Assembly (NCBI RefSeq): GCF_000160455.2
Contig: NZ_ACJX03000001.1
Span: 124,001-188,000 of the forward strand
Reading direction: 5' to 3'
DNA from: Acetomicrobium hydrogeniformans ATCC BAA-1850
GTDB lineage: Bacteria > Synergistota > Synergistia > Synergistales > Acetomicrobiaceae
Length of the DNA stretch: 64,000 nt
The notes under the pieces: generated by a model
The model's database searches: none
Seen by the model: the letters and a program-made list of their open reading frames with translations, nothing else
Told to the model about the DNA's origin: nothing
In this document: piece by piece, positions 1-8,523 of the stretch
Numbering within the stretch: position 1 is the first letter of the stretch
How the letters are laid out: every line of letters starts with the position of its first letter
Program-made: the position numbers and the translations under genes

Positions 1-1
1 G

Positions 2-289
2 GAAAAGGCAGGCCAGCTTGTGTCTGCCGGAATTGCCATAGGCGAGGACAGCTCTACGCGTTTTTCCTTCACGAAATTAAACGACATTAAACCGGAGATG
101 ATCGCCGAGGCGACCAAAAACGCCAGAGAGGCTGCCGAGCAGTTCGCCAGAGATTCGGGAAGCGAAGTCGGCGCCATAAGGCGGGCAACTCAGGGATATT
201 TCACCATAGAAGACAGAGATGCGGGCTCGCCAGACTTCAAGATAGTAAGAGTCGTAACAACCATAGATTTCTTTTTGTCTTCCCATTGA
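2..289 (+). CDS. SIMPL (DUF541) domain protein, C-terminal part
   Basis: Only the C-terminal 95 residues are in the window; the frame is open from base 2, so the GTG at 20 is internal. The sequence has the typical end of SIMPL/DUF541 proteins: a FTKLNDIKPEMIAEATKNAR segment, then a helix rich in Ala and Glu, RRATQGYFTI, and a closing strand RVVTTIDFFL. These proteins are usually secreted or periplasmic and of poorly defined role. The family call is from pattern recognition. The gene stands alone, with 122 bases before rlmN on the same strand. Confidence 0.75.
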   Translation, partial: EKAGQLVSAGIAIGEDSSTRFSFTKLNDIKPEMIAEATKNAREAAEQFARDSGSEVGAIRRATQGYFTIEDRDAGSPDFKIVRVVTTIDFFLSSH

Positions 290-411
290 TATATATCGTC
301 AAATCTGGTATAAAGACATGTCATTTAATCTAAGCCGTCTAAATTGCAATCGCGACTTTCGTTAGTCAAAGCGATCCGACGGATTCACGGGCGTTGCTAG
401 GAGGACGAAGC

Positions 412-1443
412 ATGGAAGAGTTGGTAATGGGGCTTGAATTGGATTACGACCAATGGACAGAAACCCTGACGGGGAAATTTGGCCTCCAGAGGTACAGGGC
501 AGACCAGATATGTCAGTGGATATATCAAAAGAAGATCTTCGATTTTCAGGAGATGACGAACCTGAGCAAAGAATTAAGGGGAAAGCTGGCAGATGCGGTT
601 ATGGTGGCACCTCCTATCTTAACCCGCGAGGAAACTTCTAAGGACGGAACTAAAAAGTACCTCTGGCAGTTTCACGACGGCGAAAGGGTGGAGTCGGTCC
701 TGCTCTCCCAGGAGGGACGGCTTACGGCCTGCCTTTCCACTCAGGTGGGCTGTCCTCTGGCATGCACCTTTTGCGCATCGGGAGAGGGCGGTTTCGTGCG
801 CGACCTATCGGGAGGGGAAATCGTGGGGCAGTTTCTTGCAATGGAAAAGCTTGCAGGCCGCGACATAGATAACGTCGTATACATGGGTATGGGCGAACCC
901 TTTTTAAATCAGGAGTCGGTATTTAAGAGCATTAAAATATTAAACGAACCTAAAATGAGGGGCCTCGGTATCAGGCGGATCACTATATCGACGGCAGGCA
1001 TCGTCCCTGGGATACTTGCCCTGGCCGAAGCACAGATGCCGGTAAAACTTTCCGTCTCGCTTCACGCGCCAAACGACAGGCTGAGGAGCAAGCTAATGCC
1101 GATTAACAAAAAGTATCCTCTGGCATCCCTGCTGGAGGCGCTTCGCAGATACCAATCGGCTACTAACGACCGCGTTACCTTCGAATATCTGATGCTGGAG
1201 GGCGTAAACGACCTGCCCGAATACGCCTACGAGCTCGCTGCCCTCTTGAAGGGGTTGTCCTTTTATATCAACCTGATACCCTACAACCAGGTAGAAGGTT
1301 CGAAATACAAACGCTCCTCCGCCGGGCGCATCAAGGCCTTTAGCAACATCCTTTCTCAACTGAACATAGAGCACGAAATAAGGCGAGAGAGAGGCTCAGA
1401 CATAAACGCAGCTTGCGGACAACTGAAGCGGATTTCGGCGTAA
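412..1443 (+). CDS. rlmN: 23S rRNA (adenine2503-C2) methyltransferase, also tRNA A37
   Basis: A radical SAM enzyme that methylates C2 of A2503 in 23S rRNA and of A37 in some tRNAs. The cluster motif CPLACTFC has Cys at residues 114, 118 and 121. It is preceded by the CLSTQVG segment and followed by the GMGEPFLN motif. The C-terminal INAACGQL supplies the Cys that resolves the methyl-adduct. The 343-residue length fits the family. The start is ATG 412, because AGGAGG lies at 399-404, seven bases upstream. A TTG at 394 in the same frame would overlap that ribosome binding site. A hairpin terminator follows. Confidence 0.95.
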   Translation: MEELVMGLELDYDQWTETLTGKFGLQRYRADQICQWIYQKKIFDFQEMTNLSKELRGKLADAVMVAPPILTREETSKDGTKKYLWQFHDGERVESVLLSQEGRLTACLSTQVGCPLACTFCASGEGGFVRDLSGGEIVGQFLAMEKLAGRDIDNVVYMGMGEPFLNQESVFKSIKILNEPKMRGLGIRRITISTAGIVPGILALAEAQMPVKLSVSLHAPNDRLRSKLMPINKKYPLASLLEALRRYQSATNDRVTFEYLMLEGVNDLPEYAYELAALLKGLSFYINLIPYNQVEGSKYKRSSAGRIKAFSNILSQLNIEHEIRRERGSDINAACGQLKRISA

Positions 1444-1456
1444 TCCGACGCAAATT

Positions 1457-1500
1457 AAAGGATGCCGGGGAGACCCTGCTCGCCCTGGCATCCTTTTTTT
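1457..1500. terminator. Terminator between convergent rlmN and pckA
   Basis: AGGATGCC at 1459-1466 pairs with GGCATCCT at 1487-1494 and is followed by a run of T, a good rho-independent terminator for rlmN. Read on the other strand the tail is weaker (TTTAATTT), but it may also end pckA transcription. Confidence 0.85.
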
Positions 1501-1514
1501 AAATCCTTAGGTGG

Positions 1515-3155
1515 TTACTTTAATTCCACGATGATTTCTTGCAATTTCTCCATAGCTTCAGAGGGCAGCTTATCGAAACCGCCCTTTTCGGTTTCTTTTT
1601 CCCTTACGAACTTAATCCTATCCTCCAACCGCTCGACGAAGTGTTTTCTATAGGATTTGTCGTCAAAGTCAGGTGAAAAACCATCTATGGGCATGAAATG
1701 AAGATCTTTAAAAGGCTTCCACGAGACGAATTCGGCCTCATCTTCGGCGATGTCCTCTATAATTTTTAAAGTAAGGTCAGGACCTATCTTTTTTCCCATA
1801 AAATCTCCAGTGTTCAGGATGAAACAATCTATACCGTCAGACAAAAGCTCTTTGAAACCCAGATAATCTACGCTCAACGGATATACCCTGAAGGGATTGG
1901 CGTAGGGCTCAAAGACCAAGGCATTTGGGTCGATCTCAGGCAAAAGCCTCTCTGCCGTGGTCCTCTTGGTAGCGAGGGTAGCCCCCAGGACCGAACCCAA
2001 AGCGGGATCGGTCACCTTTATTACAGGAGGCATGGTCGGATCCCTCATGAGCCAGAAGATCGCCTTGATGGGGTCATCCATTCTGTCTACCCTGTTAGGC
2101 GACCACAGCCTGGACCTGATTGCCCTTCCGTTGCCATTTCTCACGTCCTCCATGACGGCGTAAAGCTTTCCGTCACTTCCCCTTGTCGCGCCATTATTTT
2201 GAAGAGTCAGGATATTTTTGCTGGCCTCGCTGTTCATTGTGTAATCTTGCGTCTTATCGAAGTAAGTAGGCTCTAGAGCTATTGAGTATTTTTTGTCGCT
2301 ACGGATGATGAAGGCATCGTCGTGGAGGATTGTTACTTCGTACCTCCCGCCGTGTTTTGCATGGGTGATGGTAGATTTTCCCGAACCCGAAAGGCCGAAG
2401 ACCGCCATGACGAAATTTTTGCCATTGGGCAGGCGAAGCCGTTTTAAGCCGCCATGGCAGGAAATAAAGCCGTTTCTCGTTGCTATGCCCCAAGCCAAAG
2501 TCAAGGTACCCTTCTTAAATTCGCCGAAATACCGCATGCCCAAAATGGCAGCACAATTATGTAACGGATCAAATAGAGATAAGCCTGGCGGGTGATCGGG
2601 ATGTCGCCAATCGGGATCCGAGAAGATGAAAATATCGCCTTCTGTATAAGCTTTGGAATTGCGATACATCTTGCTGTACTCGTCGTTTAAATGCTGAAAA
2701 TTAAGCAGCCAGTTATACAAAATGTTTTCGTGACCCTCCGGGATCAGAAGATGAGCCTTGACCATGAAATCCGGATCCAATCCTACAACGGCTTCGACGT
2801 GATATAACTTTCGATAACGGGTACAGTATATTGCCTCGCGAAGCTTTTTGGCGTATTCATCTACGTCGACATTGGGCTCCCCTATAATCCTTCTGGCTGC
2901 GGCACAACGACCGACCACTGCCCCGTCGTTAAAAAGAAGCACATTGGACCCCTGAGGCAAACCGAGACTTTCAGTCTCGCACATCGGCATACCCGTAAGC
3001 TCCACCGTTCCCGGACTATTCTTCGCTAGCTGGTAAGCATCTCTCACAGAAGCAACGGGCATCACATTATTGCCGTAAAATGCAGTTTCGACGGTCGCCC
3101 TGATCCTGGATCGCAACCCTTCCAAACCGTCCTGAAAATCCCCAATAGTAGCCAT
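1515..3155 (-). CDS. pckA: Phosphoenolpyruvate carboxykinase (ATP type)
   Basis: Interconverts oxaloacetate and phosphoenolpyruvate, with CO2 and a nucleotide. In anaerobes it can run in either direction. The P-loop GLSGSGKST lies at residues 254-262 and the second metal/nucleotide motif LHDDAF about 20 residues later. The ATP-type family (PF01293) fits best; 546 residues is slightly above the usual 520-540. The ATG at 3155 has the purine-rich RBS GAGAGGAGAGAG. It is convergent with rlmN and probably a single-gene unit, since 250 bases separate it from the next operon. Confidence 0.9.
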   Translation of the reverse strand: MATIGDFQDGLEGLRSRIRATVETAFYGNNVMPVASVRDAYQLAKNSPGTVELTGMPMCETESLGLPQGSNVLLFNDGAVVGRCAAARRIIGEPNVDVDEYAKKLREAIYCTRYRKLYHVEAVVGLDPDFMVKAHLLIPEGHENILYNWLLNFQHLNDEYSKMYRNSKAYTEGDIFIFSDPDWRHPDHPPGLSLFDPLHNCAAILGMRYFGEFKKGTLTLAWGIATRNGFISCHGGLKRLRLPNGKNFVMAVFGLSGSGKSTITHAKHGGRYEVTILHDDAFIIRSDKKYSIALEPTYFDKTQDYTMNSEASKNILTLQNNGATRGSDGKLYAVMEDVRNGNGRAIRSRLWSPNRVDRMDDPIKAIFWLMRDPTMPPVIKVTDPALGSVLGATLATKRTTAERLLPEIDPNALVFEPYANPFRVYPLSVDYLGFKELLSDGIDCFILNTGDFMGKKIGPDLTLKIIEDIAEDEAEFVSWKPFKDLHFMPIDGFSPDFDDKSYRKHFVERLEDRIKFVREKETEKGGFDKLPSEAMEKLQEIIVELK

Positions 3156-3340
3156 CCATCTCTCTCCTCTCTCATTAAATGGCTACGTAAATATTAGTAT
3201 ATTAACTTAATTTTTTCTATGGTGACACTCAAGAGATATGGTGTAACACTAATTAAGCCTTCGTACAACCGTCGCTATATTATGCAAACTCGACATTGTT
3301 ATACTTATTTAATTAATGTAATTAAAAGCTTTAAAATACA

Positions 3341-3373
3341 GCCCCGCAAGCCTTCATAAAATGCCTGCGGGGC
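3341..3373 (-). terminator. Hairpin downstream of the pdxA2 operon
   Basis: GCCCCGCA at 3341-3348 pairs with TGCGGGGC at 3366-3373, and the stem continues after one mismatch with GC/GC. On the minus strand the stem is followed by TGTATTTTAAAG, an imperfect T tract. It probably ends transcription of the five-gene operon above it. The rest of 3156-3406 is AT-rich with no gene seen. Confidence 0.65.
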
Positions 3374-3406
3374 AGAATTATTTTTCCCTTTTTTATGACT
3401 ACTTTT

Positions 3407-4399
3407 TTAGTCTCCTTGCCTGTTTATAGCAAATTGTACAGCCGTTTCAATTGCTTTAATCATACTGGTTTCGTCGGCTGTTCCTTTGCCGGCTTTGCCG
3501 AATGCAGTACCATGATCGACAGAAGTTCGTATAATGGGCAAACCTACCGTAATATTGACCCCACCCATAAAATCCAGCAGCTTTAACGGGATATGTCCCT
3601 GGTCATGATACATAACCACTGCAATGTCATATTTGCCTTCTTTGCAATGAAGGAAAATTGTATCGGGTGGCAGAGGCCCCGTTACATTAAACCCTTCCTG
3701 CTTTGCCCTTTCTACAGCCGGTATTATTTCTTTTATCTCTTCATCGCCGAAGAGACCCGTTTCTCCGGCATGGGGATTTAATCCAGCTACAGCTATTCTA
3801 GGAGCTTGAACGCCAAGTCCTTTAATGCCCTCATATGCCAGCTTAATAACTTTATGCACTCTCTCTTGTTTCACCATATCGCAAGCATTTCGCAATGATA
3901 CATGCGTTGAAACATGGATGACCTTTAGGGGTTCACTGGCAAGCATCATCGCATAGTCCTTTGCCTTTGTCAGGTCAGCAAAAATTTCAGTGTGTCCCGA
4001 ATAATGAAAACCTGCCAAATTTAAAGCCTCTTTATGAATAGGTGCAGTAACGACGGCATCGATGTTTCCGGCTAATGCAAGCTCAATACCGATCTTAATA
4101 TATTCAAAAGCAACTCTGCCGCATTCAGGTTGAATGCTACCAAAACGGTAATCGAAATCGACATTGTTCAATGAAAGTAGGTTCAACTTTCCTTCTTTAC
4201 ACTGATCAGTACCTTCGATCAAGTTAATTTCACTATTGTAGCCCACAATCGTCGCTGACTTTTTAATCACATTGATATCACCGATAACTACAGGTATGCA
4301 TATATTAAATAACTTTTTATTCTTGAAGGCTTTCAACGTAACTTCAGGCCCAACTCCGGCAGGATCCCCAATTGTAATTCCAATTACAGGTTTATCCAT
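3407..4399 (-). CDS. pdxA2: 4-phospho-threonate/erythronate dehydrogenase (PdxA2 type)
   Basis: PdxA-family NAD-dependent dehydrogenase, 330 residues. The three metal-binding histidines lie in HYSGHTEI, GLNPHAGE and YHDQGHIP. True PdxA works in vitamin B6 synthesis. PdxA2 next to a DUF1537 kinase oxidises and decarboxylates 4-phospho-threonate or -erythronate to dihydroxyacetone phosphate. The kinase is the gene directly upstream, 21 bases away, so the catabolic role is favoured. It is the last gene of the operon and is followed by a terminator hairpin. Substrate stereochemistry cannot be read from sequence. Confidence 0.85.
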   Translation of the reverse strand: MDKPVIGITIGDPAGVGPEVTLKAFKNKKLFNICIPVVIGDINVIKKSATIVGYNSEINLIEGTDQCKEGKLNLLSLNNVDFDYRFGSIQPECGRVAFEYIKIGIELALAGNIDAVVTAPIHKEALNLAGFHYSGHTEIFADLTKAKDYAMMLASEPLKVIHVSTHVSLRNACDMVKQERVHKVIKLAYEGIKGLGVQAPRIAVAGLNPHAGETGLFGDEEIKEIIPAVERAKQEGFNVTGPLPPDTIFLHCKEGKYDIAVVMYHDQGHIPLKLLDFMGGVNITVGLPIIRTSVDHGTAFGKAGKGTADETSMIKAIETAVQFAINRQGD

Positions 4400-4420
4400 A
4401 ACTCACCATGCTCCCTCATT

Positions 4421-5671
4421 TTATACTAAAATACCTTTAATATGTTTTATAGCGTTACAAATAGTTTCCTTATTTCCAAAGCCTCCAGCCTTTGTAACTA
4501 AGTTAGTGCCGTCGTAGGGACCTCCATATATTTTTAACAAAGGCACCCCAGTTTCTATTTCGCAAATAACTCTAGACCCATCAGCACTAAGTTTTTTTAT
4601 GACGCTTATCGCCACATCTCCTCCTGTAACGAATAAGCCCGATAACTTGTGTTTTTTCATAATTGAAAAAACCAACTCGCCAAGGCTGCTGGCTATCGTT
4701 TCGCTAATAGCTATTGTGTCAACCTGATGTTTTGCCCCCCATTTTAATGTTTTTTCATAATCAGCCCTACTGCTTACGGTTGCAACTACTACATCTTCAC
4801 CGTATTTCAAATAGACATTGATTTCATTCAAGATTTTGTTAAGTTCATCTTTTTTGTTTTCCAACAAAGAAATTGCATCGATAACAACCCCACGAGCGTG
4901 GCCTTCGTTTACTGCATATTTGTACTGCTCAATGCTTACGCTATTAACACTACCGACAATAGACAGCACTGGCTTACGAGATTTCTTACGGTTTTCAAAC
5001 AAGGCATTTGCCAACCCCGCAGAACCTACCCATAATATCTTTTTCTCCGGAAATACTTCCTCGATTTCCAGGATTTTCTTAAGATCTTCATATGTCTCCG
5101 CATCAAAGATAAAAGCACAGGGCAAGACGGCGTCTCTTAGCGCTTTTGTAAAATCACCCCTCAAGGCATCAAGATCAACTTCCACACAAGGAATATCAAA
5201 GTCCTCTGTCAATATTTCTTTAAGATTCGACATCTTTACCGGATTTTTGGGGTCCTTGGACAATTCCGTTCTATCTATTGGAACAGAATTAAGCAGATGG
5301 ACGCCGTTTACTGTTGTCCTCCCCATCTGAGGATATGCCGGAGAAAACACGATGATGTCCACGCCAATACTGTCACATATGGCTTTAACTTCAGTACTGA
5401 TATTACCGCGCAACGTCGAATCAACTTTCTTGTATATTATTTTAGGCCTTATTTGACCTACCGCTTTAGAGACATTCGATATGATATCGTAGGCCTTGTC
5501 TTTGGGCAAGGCTCGCGATTCGGTATCCATAACCACGGCATCACATTCATCAAAGCTCCCAAATTTAAAAAAATCAATCAACACAAGAGTATCATAGCCA
5601 TATTTTTTTAGTTGTATTCCCGTATCATTAGCGCCGGTAAAATCATCGGCAATTACTACAGCTTCATACAT
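4421..5671 (-). CDS. dtnK: Four-carbon acid-sugar kinase (DUF1537, DtnK-like)
   Basis: A kinase that phosphorylates O4 of a four-carbon acid sugar such as threonate or erythronate. The N-terminal domain opens with the family signature IADDFTGANDTG. The C-terminal nucleotide-binding domain carries VTGGDVA and GGPYDGTNLVTKAGGFG. Length, 416 residues, is normal. It begins six bases after kdgT ends and hands its product to pdxA2 downstream. Members differ in substrate (D-threonate, L-threonate, D-erythronate, 3-oxo acids), so the symbol marks the family rather than a proven specificity. Confidence 0.85.
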   Translation of the reverse strand: MYEAVVIADDFTGANDTGIQLKKYGYDTLVLIDFFKFGSFDECDAVVMDTESRALPKDKAYDIISNVSKAVGQIRPKIIYKKVDSTLRGNISTEVKAICDSIGVDIIVFSPAYPQMGRTTVNGVHLLNSVPIDRTELSKDPKNPVKMSNLKEILTEDFDIPCVEVDLDALRGDFTKALRDAVLPCAFIFDAETYEDLKKILEIEEVFPEKKILWVGSAGLANALFENRKKSRKPVLSIVGSVNSVSIEQYKYAVNEGHARGVVIDAISLLENKKDELNKILNEINVYLKYGEDVVVATVSSRADYEKTLKWGAKHQVDTIAISETIASSLGELVFSIMKKHKLSGLFVTGGDVAISVIKKLSADGSRVICEIETGVPLLKIYGGPYDGTNLVTKAGGFGNKETICNAIKHIKGILV

Positions 5672-5677
5672 GAGAAA

Positions 5678-6652
5678 TCACCTTTTTTTAGATCTATTCT
5701 GCTCCCACCTGTATAAAAAGTCCACCAAGAGTGGGCACAATATTGCCGTTATAACCACAGATGCACCAACCTGCACGGTAGCAACAGCAGCAAAGGGAGC
5801 CCAAGAAGGGTCTATTGCTGCAACGGCAGCAGGAGTCGCAGCAGAGTTACCAGCGGACGTCGCAATCCCGGCACCAATGGCATTGCTTCTTTTTGCATGC
5901 TTAGGAACGAGATATTTATACGCAAAATAACCTCCAAATCCCGTAACCAGTAAAGTTAAAAGACCTAACACAACTCCAGGCAATCCGGCTTTGACTATAT
6001 CTATAAGATTTAATGATGCCCCCAAGGGAAAAGAGAAAAAAGGAATTGATAACATTACGCCCGGTGCGAGGAACTTTCTCATATCATCATCCAAGTTGCC
6101 GAGAATCATGCCAACGACAATTGGTACTATAACAGCAACAAGGGCTACCCAAGGTATATTTGCAAGACCTGTCATACCCATAGCAAGCATAGTGAAAAAA
6201 GGACCGTCATTCGATGAAATAATTGCTACAGCAGCTATATCCGTTTCGTCTCCGTATTTAGAAGCCAAAGCCGTATAAAGGCCGCCATTTGAATTTGCCA
6301 TCGCGGCCATCAGAGCCAGAGGTGTCAATCCAAAAATCGCAGCTCGTGGCCCTATTAATTTTCCCACCGCAACCCCTAATAAACAACCTAAAACAACTTT
6401 CGCTGTATTTAATACTACACCTTTCCACATTGCAATACCTGCTGTTTTTAAAGTGATCTGTGCCCCACTACAGACAAGAAGCACGGCTATAAGCGGTAAA
6501 GCGCCATTTTTGAATAAAGCTGTTGTAAAACTGCCTATCTGCAAAACCTCAGGAGCAAAAGTATTTACGATAGCACCTAACAATAAAAATACTACCATCA
6601 AACCACCCGGTAATTTTTGTATTGTCTTTAATATAGGAATTTTACCCAACAT
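5678..6652 (-). CDS. kdgT: 2-keto-3-deoxygluconate permease family transporter (first copy)
   Basis: KdgT-family membrane transporter of 324 residues with about ten hydrophobic segments. The conserved GNSAATPAAVAAIDPSW stretch lies near the C-terminus. The family imports 2-keto-3-deoxygluconate or related sugar acids by cation symport. RBS GGAGGA precedes ATG 6652. It lies between the dehydratase genes and the kinase in one operon. The second copy at 12845 is clearly paralogous and also sits next to a two-piece dehydratase. The actual cargo is inferred to be a small sugar acid. Confidence 0.85.
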   Translation of the reverse strand: MLGKIPILKTIQKLPGGLMVVFLLLGAIVNTFAPEVLQIGSFTTALFKNGALPLIAVLLVCSGAQITLKTAGIAMWKGVVLNTAKVVLGCLLGVAVGKLIGPRAAIFGLTPLALMAAMANSNGGLYTALASKYGDETDIAAVAIISSNDGPFFTMLAMGMTGLANIPWVALVAVIVPIVVGMILGNLDDDMRKFLAPGVMLSIPFFSFPLGASLNLIDIVKAGLPGVVLGLLTLLVTGFGGYFAYKYLVPKHAKRSNAIGAGIATSAGNSAATPAAVAAIDPSWAPFAAVATVQVGASVVITAILCPLLVDFLYRWEQNRSKKR

Positions 6653-6719
6653 TGATGATTCCTCCTCATATAAGTATTGTTTATAATTATGATTAAACTT
6701 TGAAATAATATGAAATTAT

Positions 6720-6753
6720 GAGACTGCTGATAAACTATGCCTTCAGCAGTCTC
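6720..6753 (-). terminator. Intercistronic hairpin between dehydratase and permease genes
   Basis: A perfect 11-bp stem: GAGACTGCTGA at 6720-6730 and TCAGCAGTCTC at 6743-6753, with a 12-base loop. It sits just after the stop of the large dehydratase subunit. On the minus strand it is followed by mixed A/T sequence rather than a clean T run. It could attenuate transcription or protect the upstream mRNA. Confidence 0.55.
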
Positions 6754-6761
6754 GATGCACG

Positions 6762-7919
6762 CTAAAACGTTGATGTAAGTTTATACATTCCGAATTCTCT
6801 GTGTTTTAATGCCTCTGCTTTTGTCAGTTTTCCGTTTACAACCTCTATCATTTCGTTAAATACTCTCTCTCCAGTTTGTTGAATTGTTTCCTTGCCTTCA
6901 ACAACAGTCCCAACATTGATATCGATATTATCTTGCATGTGTTTGAAAGTCTCAGGGTTTCCGGTTATTTTTATGACAGGAACAATCGGCGATCCAGTTG
7001 GAGTTCCCCTTCCTGTAGTGAAAATTACCACATTAGCTCCCCCGGCAGTCATTCCCGTTATTGACTCTATATCCTGTCCAGGGGTATCCATTATATAAAG
7101 CCCTTTCCCGGCAGGAGCTTCGCCATAATTTAAAACTCCTTCGATTGGCTTTGTTCCGCCCTTATATATGCAGCCCAGGGACTTTTCTTCGATAGTGCTT
7201 ATTCCACCCTCTATGTTGCCCGGAGTAGGCTGTCCGCCCCGCATATCTACTCCCATTTTTTCGGCTTTTAGCTCACAATTTTTCACAATTTCCAATATCT
7301 TTTCTCCTATCTCTTTGGTAGCTGCCCGTTTAACCAATGTATGCTCGGCACCTATCAATTCAGTGGTTTCGGAAAACATGGAAGTACCGCCATGGTCTAT
7401 CAGTTTGTCCGATACGTAACCAGCTACAGGGTTCGAGGCTAATCCCGAAGTCGTATCAGATCCACCGCATTCAATTGCAAGCGTTATCTGCGATATATCC
7501 ACCTCTTCTTTTTCTAGTTTGGCAACTTCTTGGGCCAGGGAACGCACTATTCTGGCCCCCTCTTCTTCTGCTCTTAAGGTTCCTCCGCAATGTTGAATGA
7601 TTATATATTCAGCTTTTTTGCCTGTCTTTGATATTTCTTCAGCAACTTTGCTAGTTGGAACACCTTCGCAACCCAAGCCTACAACCAAAACTGCAGCTAC
7701 ATTTGGGTTTTTGCCCAGCCCTATAAGTGTATTTATAGTTAGATCCATATCTGCTCCAACTTGACAGCAACCATGCTGATTTGGCAATGCAATTGCGCCT
7801 TCCACATGGGATGCAATCCGCATAGCAACTTCGCTGGCACATACCGACGAAGGAATTACGAGCAAATGATTTCTGAAACCAACCTTACCGTCCGGTCTTA
7901 CATAACCCATCACTTTCAT
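6762..7919 (-). CDS. UxaA/SuyB-type dehydratase, large subunit (first copy)
   Basis: Catalytic subunit of a two-piece enzyme of the altronate/galactarate dehydratase family, 385 residues. Motifs include HGCCQVGADMDLT, GLGCEGVP, IECGGSDTTSG and GCIYKGGTKPI; the conserved cysteines suit a metal or Fe-S site. In one-piece altronate dehydratase (UxaA) this domain is fused to a SAF domain. Here the SAF domain is the separate gene upstream, as in (2R)-sulfolactate sulfo-lyase SuyAB. The start overlaps the SAF stop (ATGA). The KdgT/kinase/PdxA2 neighbours favour a sugar acid over sulfolactate. About half the residues agree with the copy at 14165. Confidence 0.8.
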   Translation of the reverse strand: MKVMGYVRPDGKVGFRNHLLVIPSSVCASEVAMRIASHVEGAIALPNQHGCCQVGADMDLTINTLIGLGKNPNVAAVLVVGLGCEGVPTSKVAEEISKTGKKAEYIIIQHCGGTLRAEEEGARIVRSLAQEVAKLEKEEVDISQITLAIECGGSDTTSGLASNPVAGYVSDKLIDHGGTSMFSETTELIGAEHTLVKRAATKEIGEKILEIVKNCELKAEKMGVDMRGGQPTPGNIEGGISTIEEKSLGCIYKGGTKPIEGVLNYGEAPAGKGLYIMDTPGQDIESITGMTAGGANVVIFTTGRGTPTGSPIVPVIKITGNPETFKHMQDNIDINVGTVVEGKETIQQTGERVFNEMIEVVNGKLTKAEALKHREFGMYKLTSTF

Positions 7920-8218
7920 CTTTTATCAACCTCCAGATCTCCTCTTCCCCTAGTGCTTTCAATATTGTGCACGTGAACGTGCTCACCCATCTTGATTGGT
8001 TTAGAAGCTTTTCCAATGACTTCGCCATATTTTATGACGTTTTCGCCTAAATCAATATTTTTTAAGGCAAATTTGTGGGCAAAAGGAATATCGTTTAACA
8101 AGACAACTTTATTCTCAGTATCGCCGATCTCCAGAAGCACCTCCTCCCCCTTTTTTAAATCTCTCAAAGAAGTAGCCACATTATCACTTTCATGAACCAC
8201 TATCGCTTGCTTTCCCAT
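7916..8218 (-). CDS. SAF-domain small subunit of the dehydratase (first copy)
   Basis: A 100-residue SAF-domain protein that should pair with the large subunit overlapping it by four bases. The ending GEVIGKASKPIKMGEHVHVHNIESTRGRGDL is the family hallmark and is shared with the N-terminal domain of UxaA and with SuyA. RBS GGGAGGG precedes ATG 8218. It is the first gene of the minus-strand operon, and an operator-like site lies 21-44 bases upstream of the start. Confidence 0.82.
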   Translation of the reverse strand: MGKQAIVVHESDNVATSLRDLKKGEEVLLEIGDTENKVVLLNDIPFAHKFALKNIDLGENVIKYGEVIGKASKPIKMGEHVHVHNIESTRGRGDLEVDKR

Positions 8219-8238
8219 GTGCCAACCCTCCCGCTTTA

Positions 8239-8262
8239 GTTATATATGTCGACAATATTCAT
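8239..8262 (-). promoter_or_regulatory. Operator-like site upstream of the first sugar-acid operon
   Basis: Read on the minus strand this contains ATGAATATT, a short gap, then CATATATAA. It matches 17 of 24 positions of the double site upstream of the aminotransferases (10870-10902). It sits just before the SAF gene, where a repressor would block transcription. The common-regulator idea is inference. Confidence 0.5.
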
Positions 8263-8405
8263 TAAGTTATCTTGAAGTCTATTTGACAATGTTCAATACC
8301 GCAAGATGCCAAGGTATTTTGGTTATACCTACTTTCATATCCATTAAAAGATGCCCTTACGATTTGAAGTTTTTTCGATAATGCCCTGTAAAAAAGCTTA
8401 TACAC

Positions 8406-8471
8406 AAATGGTGGCAAGAACCTGTTTCTTTCGCCCTTTATAAGTTGATTGGCCAGCTCCTGCCACCATTT
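8406..8471. repeat. Inverted repeat between two minus-strand operons
   Basis: AAATGGTGGCA at 8406-8416 and TGCCACCATTT at 8461-8471 are perfect inverted copies with a 44-base loop. It lies after the aminotransferase stop codon and before the sugar-acid operon. It may form the base of a terminator or a structured leader; no clear T tract follows. Apart from this and the operator-like site I see nothing in 8219-8523. Confidence 0.55.
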
Positions 8472-8523
8472 AACATATGCTTATATCATACATAAGCCTA
8501 CATGCTAATAATATTTCCAGAGA

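Noticed and set aside
6762-8218. Calling the split dehydratase sulfolactate sulfo-lyase (SuyAB)
   Set aside because: The two-piece layout matches SuyAB, but the neighbours are sugar-acid genes and no sulfolactate dehydrogenase or sulfite enzyme is adjacent. The TauE-like gene is 9 kb away.
8406-8471. T-box or other riboswitch
   Set aside because: The paired GGTGGCA looked T-box-like at first, but the conserved T-box and specifier-loop features are absent and the genes next to it give no amino-acid link.
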